Source: CAZPNX01 sp964588285 (GTDB lineage: Bacteria > Edwardsbacteria > AC1 > EtOH8). Taken from it: a stretch of DNA of 25,253 nt. The position numbers and the translations under genes are program-made. The notes below the pieces were generated by a model. That model was not told where the DNA came from, searched no databases, and saw nothing but the letters and a program-made list of their open reading frames with translations. The stretch is taken from assembly GCA_964588285.1 (NCBI GenBank), contig CAZPNX010000031.1, positions 1-25,253 of the forward strand, written 5' to 3'. Shown here one piece after another: positions 13,378-22,697 of this stretch (position 1 is the first letter of the stretch; each line of letters begins with the position of its first letter).

Positions 13378-15045
13378 ATGAACTACAGAAACATAAAACG
13401 GCTGCGCCAGATCCTCCGGGTGCTGGCCAAGCACGGCTTCGGCTACCTGGTGGACAAGCTGAACGCCGAGCAGCATGCGGTGGGCCGGCTGCTGGTCAAC
13501 CTCAGCCCCATGCGCCGCCGCCAATTTCTGAACCTGGTGGAGCCGGTGCGGCTGCGGACGGCTTTGGAGGAGCTGGGCCCGACCTTCATCAAGTTCGGCC
13601 AGGTGCTGTCCACCCGGCCCGACCTGCTGCCGGCCGAGTTCTGCCGGGAGCTGGAGAAGCTGCAGGACAACGTTCCGGCCTGCGCCTTCTGCGACATGGA
13701 GGGGGCGGTCGAGGCCGAGCTCAGAAAGCCCATCGGCGAGTTGTTCGCCGAGTTCTCGGCCCAGCCCATGGCCGCGGCCTCGCTGGCCCAGGTGCACCGG
13801 GCCAGGCTTGCCGACGGCCGGAAGGTGATCGTCAAGGTGCAGAGGCCGGGCATCGAACAGACGGTGGCCGGGGACCTGGACATTCTGGATTTTTTGGCGG
13901 CCGGCATCGAACAGTACTTCGAGGAAAGCCGGGCCTACAATCCCAGAGGCATGGTGCGGGAGCTGCGTAAGTCGCTGGCCCGGGAGCTGGACTTCAACCT
14001 GGAGGCCTCCAACGCCCGGCGCTTTAGGGAGATGTTCGCCGACGACCCCACCGTCTATGTGCCCCAAGTCCATCTGGAGCTTTCCGGGGCCCGGGTGTTG
14101 ACCATGGAGGAGATCGAGGGCATCAAGATCACCGACCTGGAGGCCTTAAAGAAGGCCGGGCTGGACCGCCACGCCATCGCCGCCAACGGGGCCAACGCCT
14201 ATCTCAAGCAGATATTCGGCAAGGGATTCTTCCACGCCGACCCCCATCCCGGCAACCTGTTCGTCCTACCGGAGAACCGGGTGGTCTTTTTAGACTTCGG
14301 GATGACCGGCCGGCTCCATCCCCACACCAAGGCCCAGATCATCAAGATCCTGACGGGCATCATCCAGGGCGACATGGCCATGCTGAGCGAGGCGGCGGCG
14401 GCCCTGGGGACCACCGACGAGCGCACCGACTTCCGCTCTTTGGAGCTGGATCTGGCCGAGTTCGTGGACCGCAACTATGTCACCTCGCTGCGCGACATCC
14501 GGGTGGGCGAGAACTTCGCCCAGCTGGTGACTATCCTCACCCGCAGCCGGGTGAGGCTGGCCCCGGAGTTCTTCCTTTTGGCCCGGACCCTGATGACCAT
14601 CGAGGGGGTGGGCAAGAGGCTAGACCCGGATTTCAACCTGATCGGGCTTTTGGAGCCGTTCATCAAACAGTTGATGCGGGAGAGGCACAGCCCGCGCAAG
14701 GTGGCCCAGGACATCCTCAAGTTCTTAAGCTGGGGCTACAACTTCATGATCGCCCTGCCCCGGGACATGCGGGAGATCGTCACCAAGGTCAAGCAGGGCA
14801 AGCTGCACATCGAATTCGAGCACAAGGGGCTGGAGGGTCTGATAGCCGAACTGGACCGGGTTTCCAACCGCATCGCCTTCAGCCTGATCATCGCCGCCCT
14901 GATCGTGGGCTCCTCCATCATCATGCACGCCGACAAGGGCTTCAAGATCCTGGGCCACCCGGCCCTGGGGGTGCTGGGCTATCTGTTTGCCGGGGTGTTG
15001 GGGCTGTGGCTGGCCTGGTCGATCGTCAGGTCGGGAAGGCTGTAG
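13378..15045 (+). CDS. AarF/UbiB (ABC1) family atypical kinase (555 aa)
   Basis: Atypical protein-kinase-like ATPase of the UbiB/ADCK family, linked to ubiquinone or other isoprenoid lipid metabolism at the membrane. Seen: the family K-x-G-Q motif (K72-F-G-Q75), the alanine-rich loop A-A-A-S-L-A-Q-V-H near residue 135, K153 in V-K-V-Q-R-P, H286-A-D-P-H-P-G-N293 and the metal-binding D306-F-G. Two hydrophobic spans near the C-terminus (about 497-517 and 528-551) anchor it in the membrane, as in UbiB. Start: ATG 13378 with a weak upstream site. No quinone genes are close, so the pathway cannot be told. All key residues are present. Confidence 0.93.
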   Translation: MNYRNIKRLRQILRVLAKHGFGYLVDKLNAEQHAVGRLLVNLSPMRRRQFLNLVEPVRLRTALEELGPTFIKFGQVLSTRPDLLPAEFCRELEKLQDNVPACAFCDMEGAVEAELRKPIGELFAEFSAQPMAAASLAQVHRARLADGRKVIVKVQRPGIEQTVAGDLDILDFLAAGIEQYFEESRAYNPRGMVRELRKSLARELDFNLEASNARRFREMFADDPTVYVPQVHLELSGARVLTMEEIEGIKITDLEALKKAGLDRHAIAANGANAYLKQIFGKGFFHADPHPGNLFVLPENRVVFLDFGMTGRLHPHTKAQIIKILTGIIQGDMAMLSEAAAALGTTDERTDFRSLELDLAEFVDRNYVTSLRDIRVGENFAQLVTILTRSRVRLAPEFFLLARTLMTIEGVGKRLDPDFNLIGLLEPFIKQLMRERHSPRKVAQDILKFLSWGYNFMIALPRDMREIVTKVKQGKLHIEFEHKGLEGLIAELDRVSNRIAFSLIIAALIVGSSIIMHADKGFKILGHPALGVLGYLFAGVLGLWLAWSIVRSGRL

Positions 15046-15285
15046 GCAACCGGCCTGTTCAGGCAGGTAACGACCAACTTAACGAAATGCGGCGACCCGG
15101 AACCTGCTGCTGGCGTACGTCCGGAGGTATACGAACCCAAAGGCGTTGTCACCCGAAAAAGCCTTCTTGCCCTGCAGGCTGAGGCGGTGCCCTGAGACGG
15201 GTAGATAAAACGGAAAGCGAAGGGGATGAACAACGTCACCCTTCAGCTGGTCCGGCGAGAAGCAATCCCAGAGTAACATAAAAAA

Positions 15286-15296
15286 TATAGTATATT
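15286..15296 (+). promoter_or_regulatory. Possible -10 element for a leaderless methyltransferase mRNA
   Basis: TATAGTATATT ends only 6 bases before the ATG at 15303, and no Shine-Dalgarno site is seen. If this is the -10, transcription would start at or very near the start codon. No good -35 is visible, so this is tentative. Confidence 0.35.
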
Positions 15297-15302
15297 AAAG
15301 CC

Positions 15303-16010
15303 ATGTACCTAAGCCAGCCCAGCCAGTACTACGACAAATTCTACGCCTCGAAGAACTATCAGGCCGAGGTGCTCTACCTGTGCAAGAAGATATTCAGCCA
15401 CTCCCAGCGGCTGGACATGACCCTTTTGGACGTGGCCTGCGGCACCGGTGAGCACGCCCGGTTTTTCAAGCAGCGGTTTGCGGTGGAGGGGGTGGACATC
15501 TCTCCGGACATGCTGGCCTTGGCCCGGCGCAAGAACCCCGACCTGCGCTTCTTTTTGGGAGACATGCGCGACTTCGAGCTCAACGGCCGCTACGACGCGG
15601 TCACCTGCCTGTTCAGCTCCATCGGCTACCTGCTGACCCTGGACGAGGTCAAGCAGGCGGTGGGCAACATGAAACGGCACCTGAGCGAGGGCGGGGTGAT
15701 CCTGATAGAGCCCTGGTTCACCCCCCAGGCCTGGAAGGAAGGGACGGTGCACTCCATGACGATCGAGGAGATGGACCTGAAATTGGCCCGGATGAGCACC
15801 AGCCTGCGGGACGGACGACTTTCCACCTTCGACATGCATTACCTGATAGGGACGCCCCGGGGGGTGGAGCACTATGTCGAGCGCCATCAGATGGCCCTGT
15901 ACACGGTGGAGGAGATGAAGCAGGCCTTCAAGGCCAACGGGCTTCAGGTGGACTATGACCCGGCCGGGCCCACCGGAAGAGGGCTGTATATGGGATGGGC
16001 AGCGGGCTAG
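15303..16010 (+). CDS. Class I SAM-dependent methyltransferase (235 aa)
   Basis: Rossmann-fold methyltransferase. Motif I is L-L-D43-V-A-C-G-T-G49, the acidic end of strand 2 is V-D65-I-S, then L-G-D-M-R-D, and C-L-F-S-S-I-G-Y near residue 105. The overall pattern (Y-Y-D-K-F-Y near the start, C-L-F-S-S-I-G-Y, V-E-H-Y-V-E-R-H) resembles small-molecule N-methyltransferases such as the TylM1/DesVI sugar-amine group, but the substrate cannot be read from sequence. No sugar biosynthesis genes are nearby. Full length, single gene, followed by a strong terminator. An alternative is a methyltransferase for another amine or a lipid. Confidence 0.88.
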   Translation: MYLSQPSQYYDKFYASKNYQAEVLYLCKKIFSHSQRLDMTLLDVACGTGEHARFFKQRFAVEGVDISPDMLALARRKNPDLRFFLGDMRDFELNGRYDAVTCLFSSIGYLLTLDEVKQAVGNMKRHLSEGGVILIEPWFTPQAWKEGTVHSMTIEEMDLKLARMSTSLRDGRLSTFDMHYLIGTPRGVEHYVERHQMALYTVEEMKQAFKANGLQVDYDPAGPTGRGLYMGWAAG

Positions 16011-16030
16011 ATTATCCAGTTTCTCTTTTT

Positions 16031-16056
16031 CAAAAGCCGCCTTGGGGCGGCTTTTG
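16031..16056 (+). terminator. Strong hairpin terminator after the methyltransferase gene
   Basis: Perfect 11-base stem CAAAAGCCGCC (16031-16041) with GGCGGCTTTTG (16046-16056) and a four-base loop. The A and T runs lie inside the stem, so it can act in both directions. Confidence 0.8.
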
Positions 16057-16097
16057 GCTGCGGACGGTATTTTCATTAAGAAAATCAAAGTTTCCTC

Positions 16098-16126
16098 TTG
16101 ACATCCATCCCGGGCTATATTATAGT
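16098..16126 (+). promoter_or_regulatory. Sigma-A-type promoter for the surface-protein / FecR operon
   Basis: TTGACA (16098-16103), a 17-base spacer, TATAGT (16121-16126). It gives a leader of about 80 bases before the ATG at 16214. It shares its strong TTGACA with the promoters at 12772 and 19821. Confidence 0.75.
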
Positions 16127-16213
16127 ATAAAAAACCGGCCCGGCCTGATCGTCTTCCGGAGACCGGGAATAGTGTTCTTTTCTATTTTTCATCTTCATTA
16201 TGGAGGAACCGAC

Positions 16214-18955
16214 ATGAAGAAAACATTGTCCGTCCTATTTCTATTCTTCCTAATCGGCGCCCTGCCCTCCGGCCGGTGTGCGGCCCAAGACTTTCGCTAT
16301 TTTCTGGACACCCTCGTCGCCACCAACTACGGGCCCAACGACCTCTGCTTTAATCCCGTCAGGCACAAGATCTATGTCGCCTTAAGCGACACGGTGTTGG
16401 GAGTCATCGACGGCCAGTATAACTACTCGACCGTTTCCGGCTTCAACTATAGCTATCCGCGCTATCCGGAATACAACCGCAACCGTGACGTGGTTTACGC
16501 TGCCGGCAGCCACTGGGTGTACCTGGTGGACGGCCAGACCAACGCCATCGTCGACAGCACCGCTAACCTTTCTGAAGGTTTTAACGATCTGCTTTACGAC
16601 AGCATCTGCAACCGGCTGTACGCGGCCGGCACCGAACTCTCCATCTTAAACGGCACCAGCAACGCCCTTCTCAAAATCTATCCCAACTATAACCACAGGC
16701 TTTTCCACTACCGCCCAACCGACAAGGTGCTGGCCCAAAGCTCTTATTCCGATTCCCTGCTGGTGCTTCGCGACACCACCCGCCTGGCCGAGGTCAGGGT
16801 GCCGGGGATGGACTACTTGAGCCGGTTTGCGGCCAACGAGGCCCGGGGCAAGATCTACGTCAGCCTGCCGGGCATAAACCAGGTGGCTATATTGGATGCC
16901 GCCAGCCATGCGGTCACCCGCACCGTGTGGGTGGCCGCCGGCCCCAGTTCCATGGCCTACTGCCCCGCCAGCGATGAGGTGTACGTAGCCTGCCAGCGAA
17001 GCGACAGCCTGACGGTGATACGCGGCTCAGACGATTCGGTGTCCTGCGTCTTTCTCGGTTTAAACGGGGATTCGGTCTCCTCGGTCATCTACAATAGATT
17101 TATCAACCGGATCTACTGCGCCGACGAGAACAACGACCTGATAAGGATCGTCAATCCGACCACCAAGGCCGTCGAGGGAACGATTTACCTGCCGACAGGC
17201 CAGACCTATCGCCCGGTGGTCCTTTTGGAAGGCGACAGCGGCCGGGTCTTCACCGCCAACAGCTGGAACAACAGCATCGCAGTGGTGGCTTGGGAGGACT
17301 CCACCATACCCTACATCATGTGGACCGACCCCTATGATAGCGCTACGGGCATTGCCTTTGACGCGCCGGTGCAGGTGTTCTTCTCCGAGCCGATCGACCC
17401 GGCCAGCTTGGCCTTCACCTGCAGCCCGGACCCTGGCGGCTGGACGGCCGAGTGGGATGTCTCTCAGCGTCTGGTGACACTCAGGCACCGCTATTTTGCC
17501 ACCAATGTCCAACACACCTTCACCGTCACCGCCGCCCGGGACCTCTGGGGCAACAATCTGGCATCAGGATACTCGCCCAACCCTTGGAGATTTACCGTCA
17601 GGCCCTTGGATGTGGCTGCATATCCTTGGCAGAGGGGACGCTATCAGCTGATCTCGGTGCCGCTGCGGCTCTACGACTCTCTGGCCACCAGCAATTTCTG
17701 GGACGACCTGGGGGCTTACGGCCCCTCGGGCTGGAGGCTTTTCGGCTACGACCCGGGCTCGGGCTCGAACATCGAGACTCCGCCGCTGATGCCGGGGCGC
17801 GGCTACTGGCTTTCCTCGGTTAACTCCTGCACCTTGGACGCCTCAGGCTACCGCCTGCCGAAAATGAGCCACGAGACGCGGTTGTCTTTAACAACTGGCT
17901 GGAACCTGATAGGCTGCCCCTACGATACCGTGCTATCCCTGTCTGGTCTGATGGTCATAGACACCGGGGGGCTCTATATACCCTTCTGGGATTCCCTGGC
18001 CAATGCCGTGCTGCGCCAGCGCCTGTGGGTTTACTGGGACAGCACCTATGACTTCCGCAACGACGGGACCTGGGACCGAGACACCCTGACCCCGTTGGAT
18101 TCGCTCGACCGGCTGACGCCCTGGCTGGGCTATGCCGCCTATGCCGTCAGGCCCTGTTCGCTTCGGATCCAAACTCCCATCAATAAAGACACCGAGCCCC
18201 TTATTCCAAAGATCTGCGGTAAGCCGGCGGAACTGGACTGGAGCTTGGAGATCAGAGCCGATATTTCTGGCTGGGCCGGGGAGCGGGTGCGGCTGGGCAT
18301 TTCGCCCCAGGCCCTGCCCGGCTACGACCGGCTGGACGGGGAGAGGCCGCCGCCGGTCTGGGACGCGGTCGAGCTCTACATTCCCCACGCGGACTGGGGG
18401 CCGGGCACCTGGCACCAGTACTCCTCGGACTTCAGGCCCGGGGCTGAATATCTTGAATGGCCCTTGGTGCTCAAGATGTCCGACCAGTCGCAGGAGGCGG
18501 TGTTGACATTCCGTCTGGAGGGCCGGCTGCCGTCAGGATACCGCCTCTATCTGATGGAGAGGGACATGATGAGGGCTATGGAGATCACGGGCCAGGGCCA
18601 GACCGGCTTCACCGGAGGCCGGGATCTGGCGGTGGTCCTTAGCAACCAGGGGCCGGGGCAGCTGCCGTTTGCGCCATTGTCCTTTGAACTAGGGATGCCC
18701 AGGCCGAACCCCTCAAATCAGATAACAAGGGTCAGCTATCAGATAACAAAGGCGGGGTTGGTAAGATTAACGGTTTACAACGCGCTGGGCCAGAAAGTGA
18801 GGACCATCGCCGAGGGGCCGAAAGCTCCGGGCTACTACAGCGCCTGCTGGGACGGAAGAGACGATGGTACGGCTTTGTCGCCGCCCGGGGTTTACTTTAT
18901 AAAACTTGAGGCCGAGGGCAGGCAGGCGGTCAAAAAACTGGTGCGGGTAAGGTAG
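16214..18955 (+). CDS. Secreted beta-propeller / Ig-like protein with T9SS-type sorting domain (913 aa)
   Basis: Large surface or exported protein. Start: ATG 16214 after GGAGG (16202-16206), although the frame is open further upstream. Residues 1-24 are a signal peptide. About 25-355 form YVTN/NHL-like beta-propeller repeats (I-Y-V-A, V-V-Y-A-A-G, K-I-Y-V-S-L-P, E-V-Y-V-A-C). About 364-455 is an Ig-like Big_5-type domain (P-Y-D-S-A-T-G-I-A-F-D-A-P-V-Q-V-F-F-S-E-P-I). A beta-rich region with two G-Y-W-L-S and G-W-N-L-I-G-C-P segments follows. About 825-913 is a T9SS type A-like/FlgD-like C-terminal domain (P-N-P-S-N-Q, V-Y-N-A-L-G-Q-K-V, G-V-Y-F-I-K-L). The export route is inferred from that domain; no T9SS gene is seen here. 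It is followed 11 bases later by the FecR gene. Confidence 0.85.
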   Translation: MKKTLSVLFLFFLIGALPSGRCAAQDFRYFLDTLVATNYGPNDLCFNPVRHKIYVALSDTVLGVIDGQYNYSTVSGFNYSYPRYPEYNRNRDVVYAAGSHWVYLVDGQTNAIVDSTANLSEGFNDLLYDSICNRLYAAGTELSILNGTSNALLKIYPNYNHRLFHYRPTDKVLAQSSYSDSLLVLRDTTRLAEVRVPGMDYLSRFAANEARGKIYVSLPGINQVAILDAASHAVTRTVWVAAGPSSMAYCPASDEVYVACQRSDSLTVIRGSDDSVSCVFLGLNGDSVSSVIYNRFINRIYCADENNDLIRIVNPTTKAVEGTIYLPTGQTYRPVVLLEGDSGRVFTANSWNNSIAVVAWEDSTIPYIMWTDPYDSATGIAFDAPVQVFFSEPIDPASLAFTCSPDPGGWTAEWDVSQRLVTLRHRYFATNVQHTFTVTAARDLWGNNLASGYSPNPWRFTVRPLDVAAYPWQRGRYQLISVPLRLYDSLATSNFWDDLGAYGPSGWRLFGYDPGSGSNIETPPLMPGRGYWLSSVNSCTLDASGYRLPKMSHETRLSLTTGWNLIGCPYDTVLSLSGLMVIDTGGLYIPFWDSLANAVLRQRLWVYWDSTYDFRNDGTWDRDTLTPLDSLDRLTPWLGYAAYAVRPCSLRIQTPINKDTEPLIPKICGKPAELDWSLEIRADISGWAGERVRLGISPQALPGYDRLDGERPPPVWDAVELYIPHADWGPGTWHQYSSDFRPGAEYLEWPLVLKMSDQSQEAVLTFRLEGRLPSGYRLYLMERDMMRAMEITGQGQTGFTGGRDLAVVLSNQGPGQLPFAPLSFELGMPRPNPSNQITRVSYQITKAGLVRLTVYNALGQKVRTIAEGPKAPGYYSACWDGRDDGTALSPPGVYFIKLEAEGRQAVKKLVRVR

Positions 18956-18966
18956 GAGGAAGCGCC

Positions 18967-19806
18967 ATGAAAAAGATTTTGTGCATGGTCCTGATCGCCT
19001 GCCACCTGCTGTGGCTGTCAGGCCCCTCTTGGGCCCAAATGAAGCCCTCCCAGGCCTCCATCGTCTTCGTCAAGGGAAAGGCCGAGGTGCAGCGCGCCGG
19101 GGAGCGGTCCTGGCGGCCGGCCGAGCTTAAGATGGCCGTCTATCCCGGGGACAAGCTGTCCACCGAGGCCGGAGCCGAGCTGGAGATCAAGATGGACGAC
19201 GGCAGCGTCCTCAAGCTGCGCGACAAGGGCCTGCTGGAGATAGACGCTTTGGAGAAGCAGACCAACCCCATGACCACCATCACCTCGCTCAAGCTGGGAC
19301 TGGGAAAGCTTCTGGGCTGCATTCGCAAGCTTTCCTCCAAGGAGTCCAAGTTCGAGGTGACCACCCCGACGGCCGTGGCCGGGGTGCGGGGTACCGTCTT
19401 CGCCGTCTTCGCCGAGGGCGACTCAACCGAGCTGGACGTGCTCAAGGGCCAGGTGGCGGTGTCCGGCCAGCTGGGCGCCGAGAAGCTGGTGGGCGAGAAG
19501 CAGTCCACAGTGGTGGCCAAGCGGGACTCGGCCCGCTCCCCGGTGCCCATGACCGCGGCCAAGATAGCCTTCATGACCGCCTGGGCCGGGGCCGCCCTCA
19601 AGCTGGGCTCCATGGGCGCGGCCGGGGCCAAGGCCTGGTATGCCTCCACCCCGGTTTTGGTGGGCGGCGGGGTGGTGGCCGCGGCCGCGGTGGCGGCGGT
19701 GATCATCAAGTCCGGGGGCGGGGAAGATGGTACGCCGCCGGGCGGCGGGCCGGGCGGCGGGCCGACCATTACCAACCCGCCGGTGCTGCCGCCGCCACCG
19801 CCGTGA
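18967..19806 (+). CDS. FecR-domain membrane or envelope protein (279 aa)
   Basis: Residues 1-23 are a signal peptide. A FecR domain spans about 30-165: F-V-K-G-K-A-E-V-Q-R, W-R-P-A-E-L, V-Y-P-G-D-K-L-S-T, and T-P-T-A-V-A-G-V-R-G-T-V-F-A-V. A second membrane segment lies at about 229-248 (V-L-V-G-G-G-V-V-A-A-A-A-V-A-A-V), followed by a short G/P-rich tail ending in six prolines. FecR domains often occur in envelope-signalling or surface proteins; no sigma/FecR/TonB set is nearby, so classical iron signalling is not supported. The start follows AGGAGG, and it lies 11 bases after the surface-protein gene, so they form one operon. The G/P tail may be flexible. Confidence 0.85.
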   Translation: MKKILCMVLIACHLLWLSGPSWAQMKPSQASIVFVKGKAEVQRAGERSWRPAELKMAVYPGDKLSTEAGAELEIKMDDGSVLKLRDKGLLEIDALEKQTNPMTTITSLKLGLGKLLGCIRKLSSKESKFEVTTPTAVAGVRGTVFAVFAEGDSTELDVLKGQVAVSGQLGAEKLVGEKQSTVVAKRDSARSPVPMTAAKIAFMTAWAGAALKLGSMGAAGAKAWYASTPVLVGGGVVAAAAVAAVIIKSGGGEDGTPPGGGPGGGPTITNPPVLPPPPP

Positions 19807-19820
19807 GGGGCGAAATCAAT

Positions 19821-19849
19821 TTGACAACGGTAACCTTTGGCTGTATATT
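19821..19849 (+). promoter_or_regulatory. Sigma-A-type promoter for the first mosaic surface protein
   Basis: TTGACA (19821-19826), a 17-base spacer, TATATT (19844-19849). It leaves a leader of about 115 bases to the ATG at 19973. Confidence 0.8.
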
Positions 19850-19889
19850 AAATCCAATAAAAAAGGCGAAAAAGACAAGTTTAACTCAG

Positions 19890-19972
19890 CAAAGGAGGCG
19901 GAGGAAAGCAAAAGTCTTTTTATCCCAACTACAGGTCAACCATCAACCATCAAATCAACAAGGGAAAAAGAG
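19890..19972 (+). promoter_or_regulatory. Leader with GGAGG tract and conserved ACAGGTCAACCA motif
   Basis: The purine tract AAAGGAGGCGGAGGAAAG (19891-19908) lies about 79 bases upstream, and ACAGGTCAACCATCAA (19931-19946) begins exactly 42 bases before the ATG. The paralog downstream has the same parts at nearly the same distances. A short AAGGGA just before the ATG is the likely true ribosome site. Confidence 0.5.
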
Positions 19973-22597
19973 ATGAAGAGGATCTTTTCAGTTTGCCTGG
20001 GGCTTTTGTTTGTAGCCGGGCTTGTTTATGCGGAAACCGCCGACAGGGCCCCGGCCGGGCAGGCCACCAAGTACGACCCGACCTATGTGCCGTCATCCTG
20101 GAATCCGCAGCCTTATGTTCACCGGGCTCCCAAGGCCTGGATCAACCTGGGCACCTGGGACTTTGAGGGCAATGTGCTGGCGCCGTGGACCCACACCAAC
20201 GGGCAGAACTACCCGCAGGGATGGGGCACCAATATATACAACTACAACGGAGCCACCTGGGTGGCTCCCAATGCCGGCGCCTACTCGCTGTGGATAGACG
20301 ACGACGACGCCGGCTCCGGCTTCGCCATGCGCGACACGGCCAAAGCGCCGGTGGTGGCCACTTTGGGCTACTCGGCCATCAAGATCAAGTGGGGGATGGC
20401 ATTCAACGACATCAGCACCAACGAGCGGCTGGAGGTCCTGCACCGGACCTTCGCCACCGGAGCCTGGAGCGCCTGGACGGTGGACCGGATGTGGAACGCG
20501 GATATAGCCACCTGCTGGGACAGCCTGATGTTCGACCCGTTCAACGCCGAGAGCCTGGCCCTGGCCATCCACTACTATGATGGCGGGTCCTGGGCCTGGT
20601 ACGGGGTGTTCGACAACATCACCATCGACGGCAACCAGAGCCTGGACCACAACCTGGCCATGCAGTCCATCGACCAGCCGGCGACCTACGCCGAGCCGGG
20701 GATGCCGTTCACCCCGACGGTGACCGTGTTCAACCCGGGGCTCAATCCGGAGACCGATTTTCTGGTCATCTATCAGATAGACGACGGTGCCAAGGCTGTG
20801 GTCTACCAGGACACAGTGCAGGTGACCACGCCCGACACCATCCAGCCCAACACCACCATGCAGGTGGCCGGGTTCGACGACTTCACCCCGCTGGACTTGA
20901 CCAACTACAACGTGACCGCCTGGGTGGAGCTGATGGGCGACCAGTTGCCGTCTGACGACACCCTTACTAAGTACTTCCGGACGTTCAACGAGCTGGTGGG
21001 GAACGTCACCGACGACAACAACGGCGGGGCGCCGGTGGACGGGGCCACCATCACCGCCACCGGGCCGGCCACTTACAGCACCACCACCGACGGGGACGGG
21101 GACTACTTCTTCTTCGACATGACGGCCGGGACCTACACCGTCACCGCCAGCAAGACGGGGTACACTAACGAGGTCATTTCCGGGGTGACCGTTACCGACA
21201 ACATGCAGACCACTTTGGACCTGAGCATGGGCTACCCGGTGCTGGCGCTGACGCCGTCCGACTCCATCTACGTCAGCCTGCCCTGGGGCGGGTCTGACAA
21301 CAGCACCTGGCAGTTCACCCTGGAGAACCAGGGCTCGCGCGACATGACCTACAACGTCTCCTGGCCGGCGCTGACCAAGGGCGGCAAGGCTTTCGCGGAT
21401 TCGGTCTACGGGCTGGACGTCGAAACGATTTGCGGGACCAACCTTTGCCTGGGTGTCGAGTTCGCCCTTAATCACATCTGGGTGACCAACGCCGGGGCCA
21501 GCTCCTCCAGCGGCGACAACTACCTGGTGGAGATCGATCCGGGCACCGGCGGCATCGTCAACACCTTCACCCAGCCCGCCGGCAGCTCCAGCGGCTGGGG
21601 CTGGAGGGACATGGCCTTCGACGGGACCTACCTCTACGCCAGCTACAGCGGGGTGGTTGACCAGATCAACCCGGCCACCGGCGCGGTCACCGGGGTGACC
21701 ATAACCTCGCCGCAGAATCCGGCACGCGGCCTGGCCTACAACCCGGACAACGACCACTTCTACACCGCCAACTTCGGTTCCAGCATCTACGAGTTCACCC
21801 GCGCCGGCACGGTGGTCAACACCTGGGCCAATACCAAGGCGATTTACGGCCTGGCTTACGACGGTGCCAACCCGGCCGGGCCCAGCCTGTGGGTCTGGAG
21901 CCAGGACGGCACGCCGACCTGCCAAGCCACTCGGTTCGACCTGACCACCGGCACCTACGGCACCGAGACCTTCCAGGCCTTCGGGACCACGGCCACAGCC
22001 GGCGGGGTCACCTTCACTAACGACCTGGTCCCCGGCAAGAGCGTTCTGCTGGGCCTGTATCAAGACACCCCGGACAGGCTGGTGGGCCACGAACTCAGGG
22101 ACAACAACGTGCTCTGGCTGGACATCACCCCCAACACCGGCACGGTCTCGGCCTATGGCACGGAGAACCTGGCGGTGGCCTTCGACGCCGCCGGTTTGGA
22201 TTCCTTCACCGACTGGGCGGCCAATGTCTCCTTCATGACCAACGCCCAGCTGGCCAAGGCCAACGCCTACGTGCCGGCCTACATGCACGTGCTTGGCCTG
22301 ACCGGCGTCGGCGGCGGGCCGACCCAGCCGCTCTCCTATGCCTTCGGGCTGAACGCCAACCGGCCCAACCCGGTCAGCGGAAAGACCACCTTCAGCTTCA
22401 CCCTGCCGCGCGCCCAGGACTATGCGCTCAAGGTGTACAACATCGCCGGGCAACAGGTGGCTTCGTTCGCCGGCAAGGGCCAGGCCGGGCCGAACAGCGT
22501 GAACTGGAACACCGGCAAGAACGGGGCCGGGGTGTACTTCTACCAGCTGGCCTCGGGAGGCATGAGCGCCACCCGGAAGCTGGTGGTCCTTCGATAA
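19973..22597 (+). CDS. Mosaic secreted surface protein with T9SS-type sorting domain (874 aa)
   Basis: Start: ATG 19973 after AAGGGA; the open frame upstream crosses the promoter and is rejected. Residues 1-20 are a signal peptide (I-F-S-V-C-L-G-L-L-F-V-A-G-L-V-Y-A). Then: a jelly-roll-like domain (about 56-222; W-D-F-E-G-N, S-L-W-I-D-D-D); a CARDB-like domain (about 223-340); a carboxypeptidase regulatory-like beta domain (about 341-422; G-D-Y-F-F-F-D-M-T-A-G-T-Y-T-V-T-A); an Ig-like stretch; a beta-propeller-like region (about 480-690); a BACON-like domain with W-L-D-I-T-P-N-T-G-T-V; and the type A sorting domain (about 785-874) with N-R-P-N-P-V-S-G-K-T and G-V-Y-F-Y-Q-L. Probably exported and displayed at the surface. 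It shares near-identical DNA blocks with the next gene. Confidence 0.86.
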   Translation: MKRIFSVCLGLLFVAGLVYAETADRAPAGQATKYDPTYVPSSWNPQPYVHRAPKAWINLGTWDFEGNVLAPWTHTNGQNYPQGWGTNIYNYNGATWVAPNAGAYSLWIDDDDAGSGFAMRDTAKAPVVATLGYSAIKIKWGMAFNDISTNERLEVLHRTFATGAWSAWTVDRMWNADIATCWDSLMFDPFNAESLALAIHYYDGGSWAWYGVFDNITIDGNQSLDHNLAMQSIDQPATYAEPGMPFTPTVTVFNPGLNPETDFLVIYQIDDGAKAVVYQDTVQVTTPDTIQPNTTMQVAGFDDFTPLDLTNYNVTAWVELMGDQLPSDDTLTKYFRTFNELVGNVTDDNNGGAPVDGATITATGPATYSTTTDGDGDYFFFDMTAGTYTVTASKTGYTNEVISGVTVTDNMQTTLDLSMGYPVLALTPSDSIYVSLPWGGSDNSTWQFTLENQGSRDMTYNVSWPALTKGGKAFADSVYGLDVETICGTNLCLGVEFALNHIWVTNAGASSSSGDNYLVEIDPGTGGIVNTFTQPAGSSSGWGWRDMAFDGTYLYASYSGVVDQINPATGAVTGVTITSPQNPARGLAYNPDNDHFYTANFGSSIYEFTRAGTVVNTWANTKAIYGLAYDGANPAGPSLWVWSQDGTPTCQATRFDLTTGTYGTETFQAFGTTATAGGVTFTNDLVPGKSVLLGLYQDTPDRLVGHELRDNNVLWLDITPNTGTVSAYGTENLAVAFDAAGLDSFTDWAANVSFMTNAQLAKANAYVPAYMHVLGLTGVGGGPTQPLSYAFGLNANRPNPVSGKTTFSFTLPRAQDYALKVYNIAGQQVASFAGKGQAGPNSVNWNTGKNGAGVYFYQLASGGMSATRKLVVLR

Positions 22598-22697
22598 ACT
22601 CAGGACTAAATAGCCTGATAACCTAACCGCAGATTTACGCAGATTTTCGCGGATATCTTAACTTAAAGCGATTATCAGCGTTCATCGCGGCCAAGGA

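Noticed and set aside
15046..15302. Small minus-strand frames in the gap between the kinase and methyltransferase genes
   Set aside because: Two overlapping frames without ribosome sites or recognisable products; no gene is supported here and I see only ordinary intergenic sequence.
19140..19775. Minus-strand frame (211 codons) antisense to the FecR gene
   Set aside because: A/P/S/T-rich low-complexity shadow of a GC-rich gene with a clear signal peptide and domain on the plus strand.
20093..22453. Very long open frame (786 codons) antisense to the mosaic surface protein
   Set aside because: It is a by-product of GC-rich codon use. Its product is a low-complexity G/V/H/R-rich chain with no domain, signal or ribosome site, while the plus strand encodes a clear protein.
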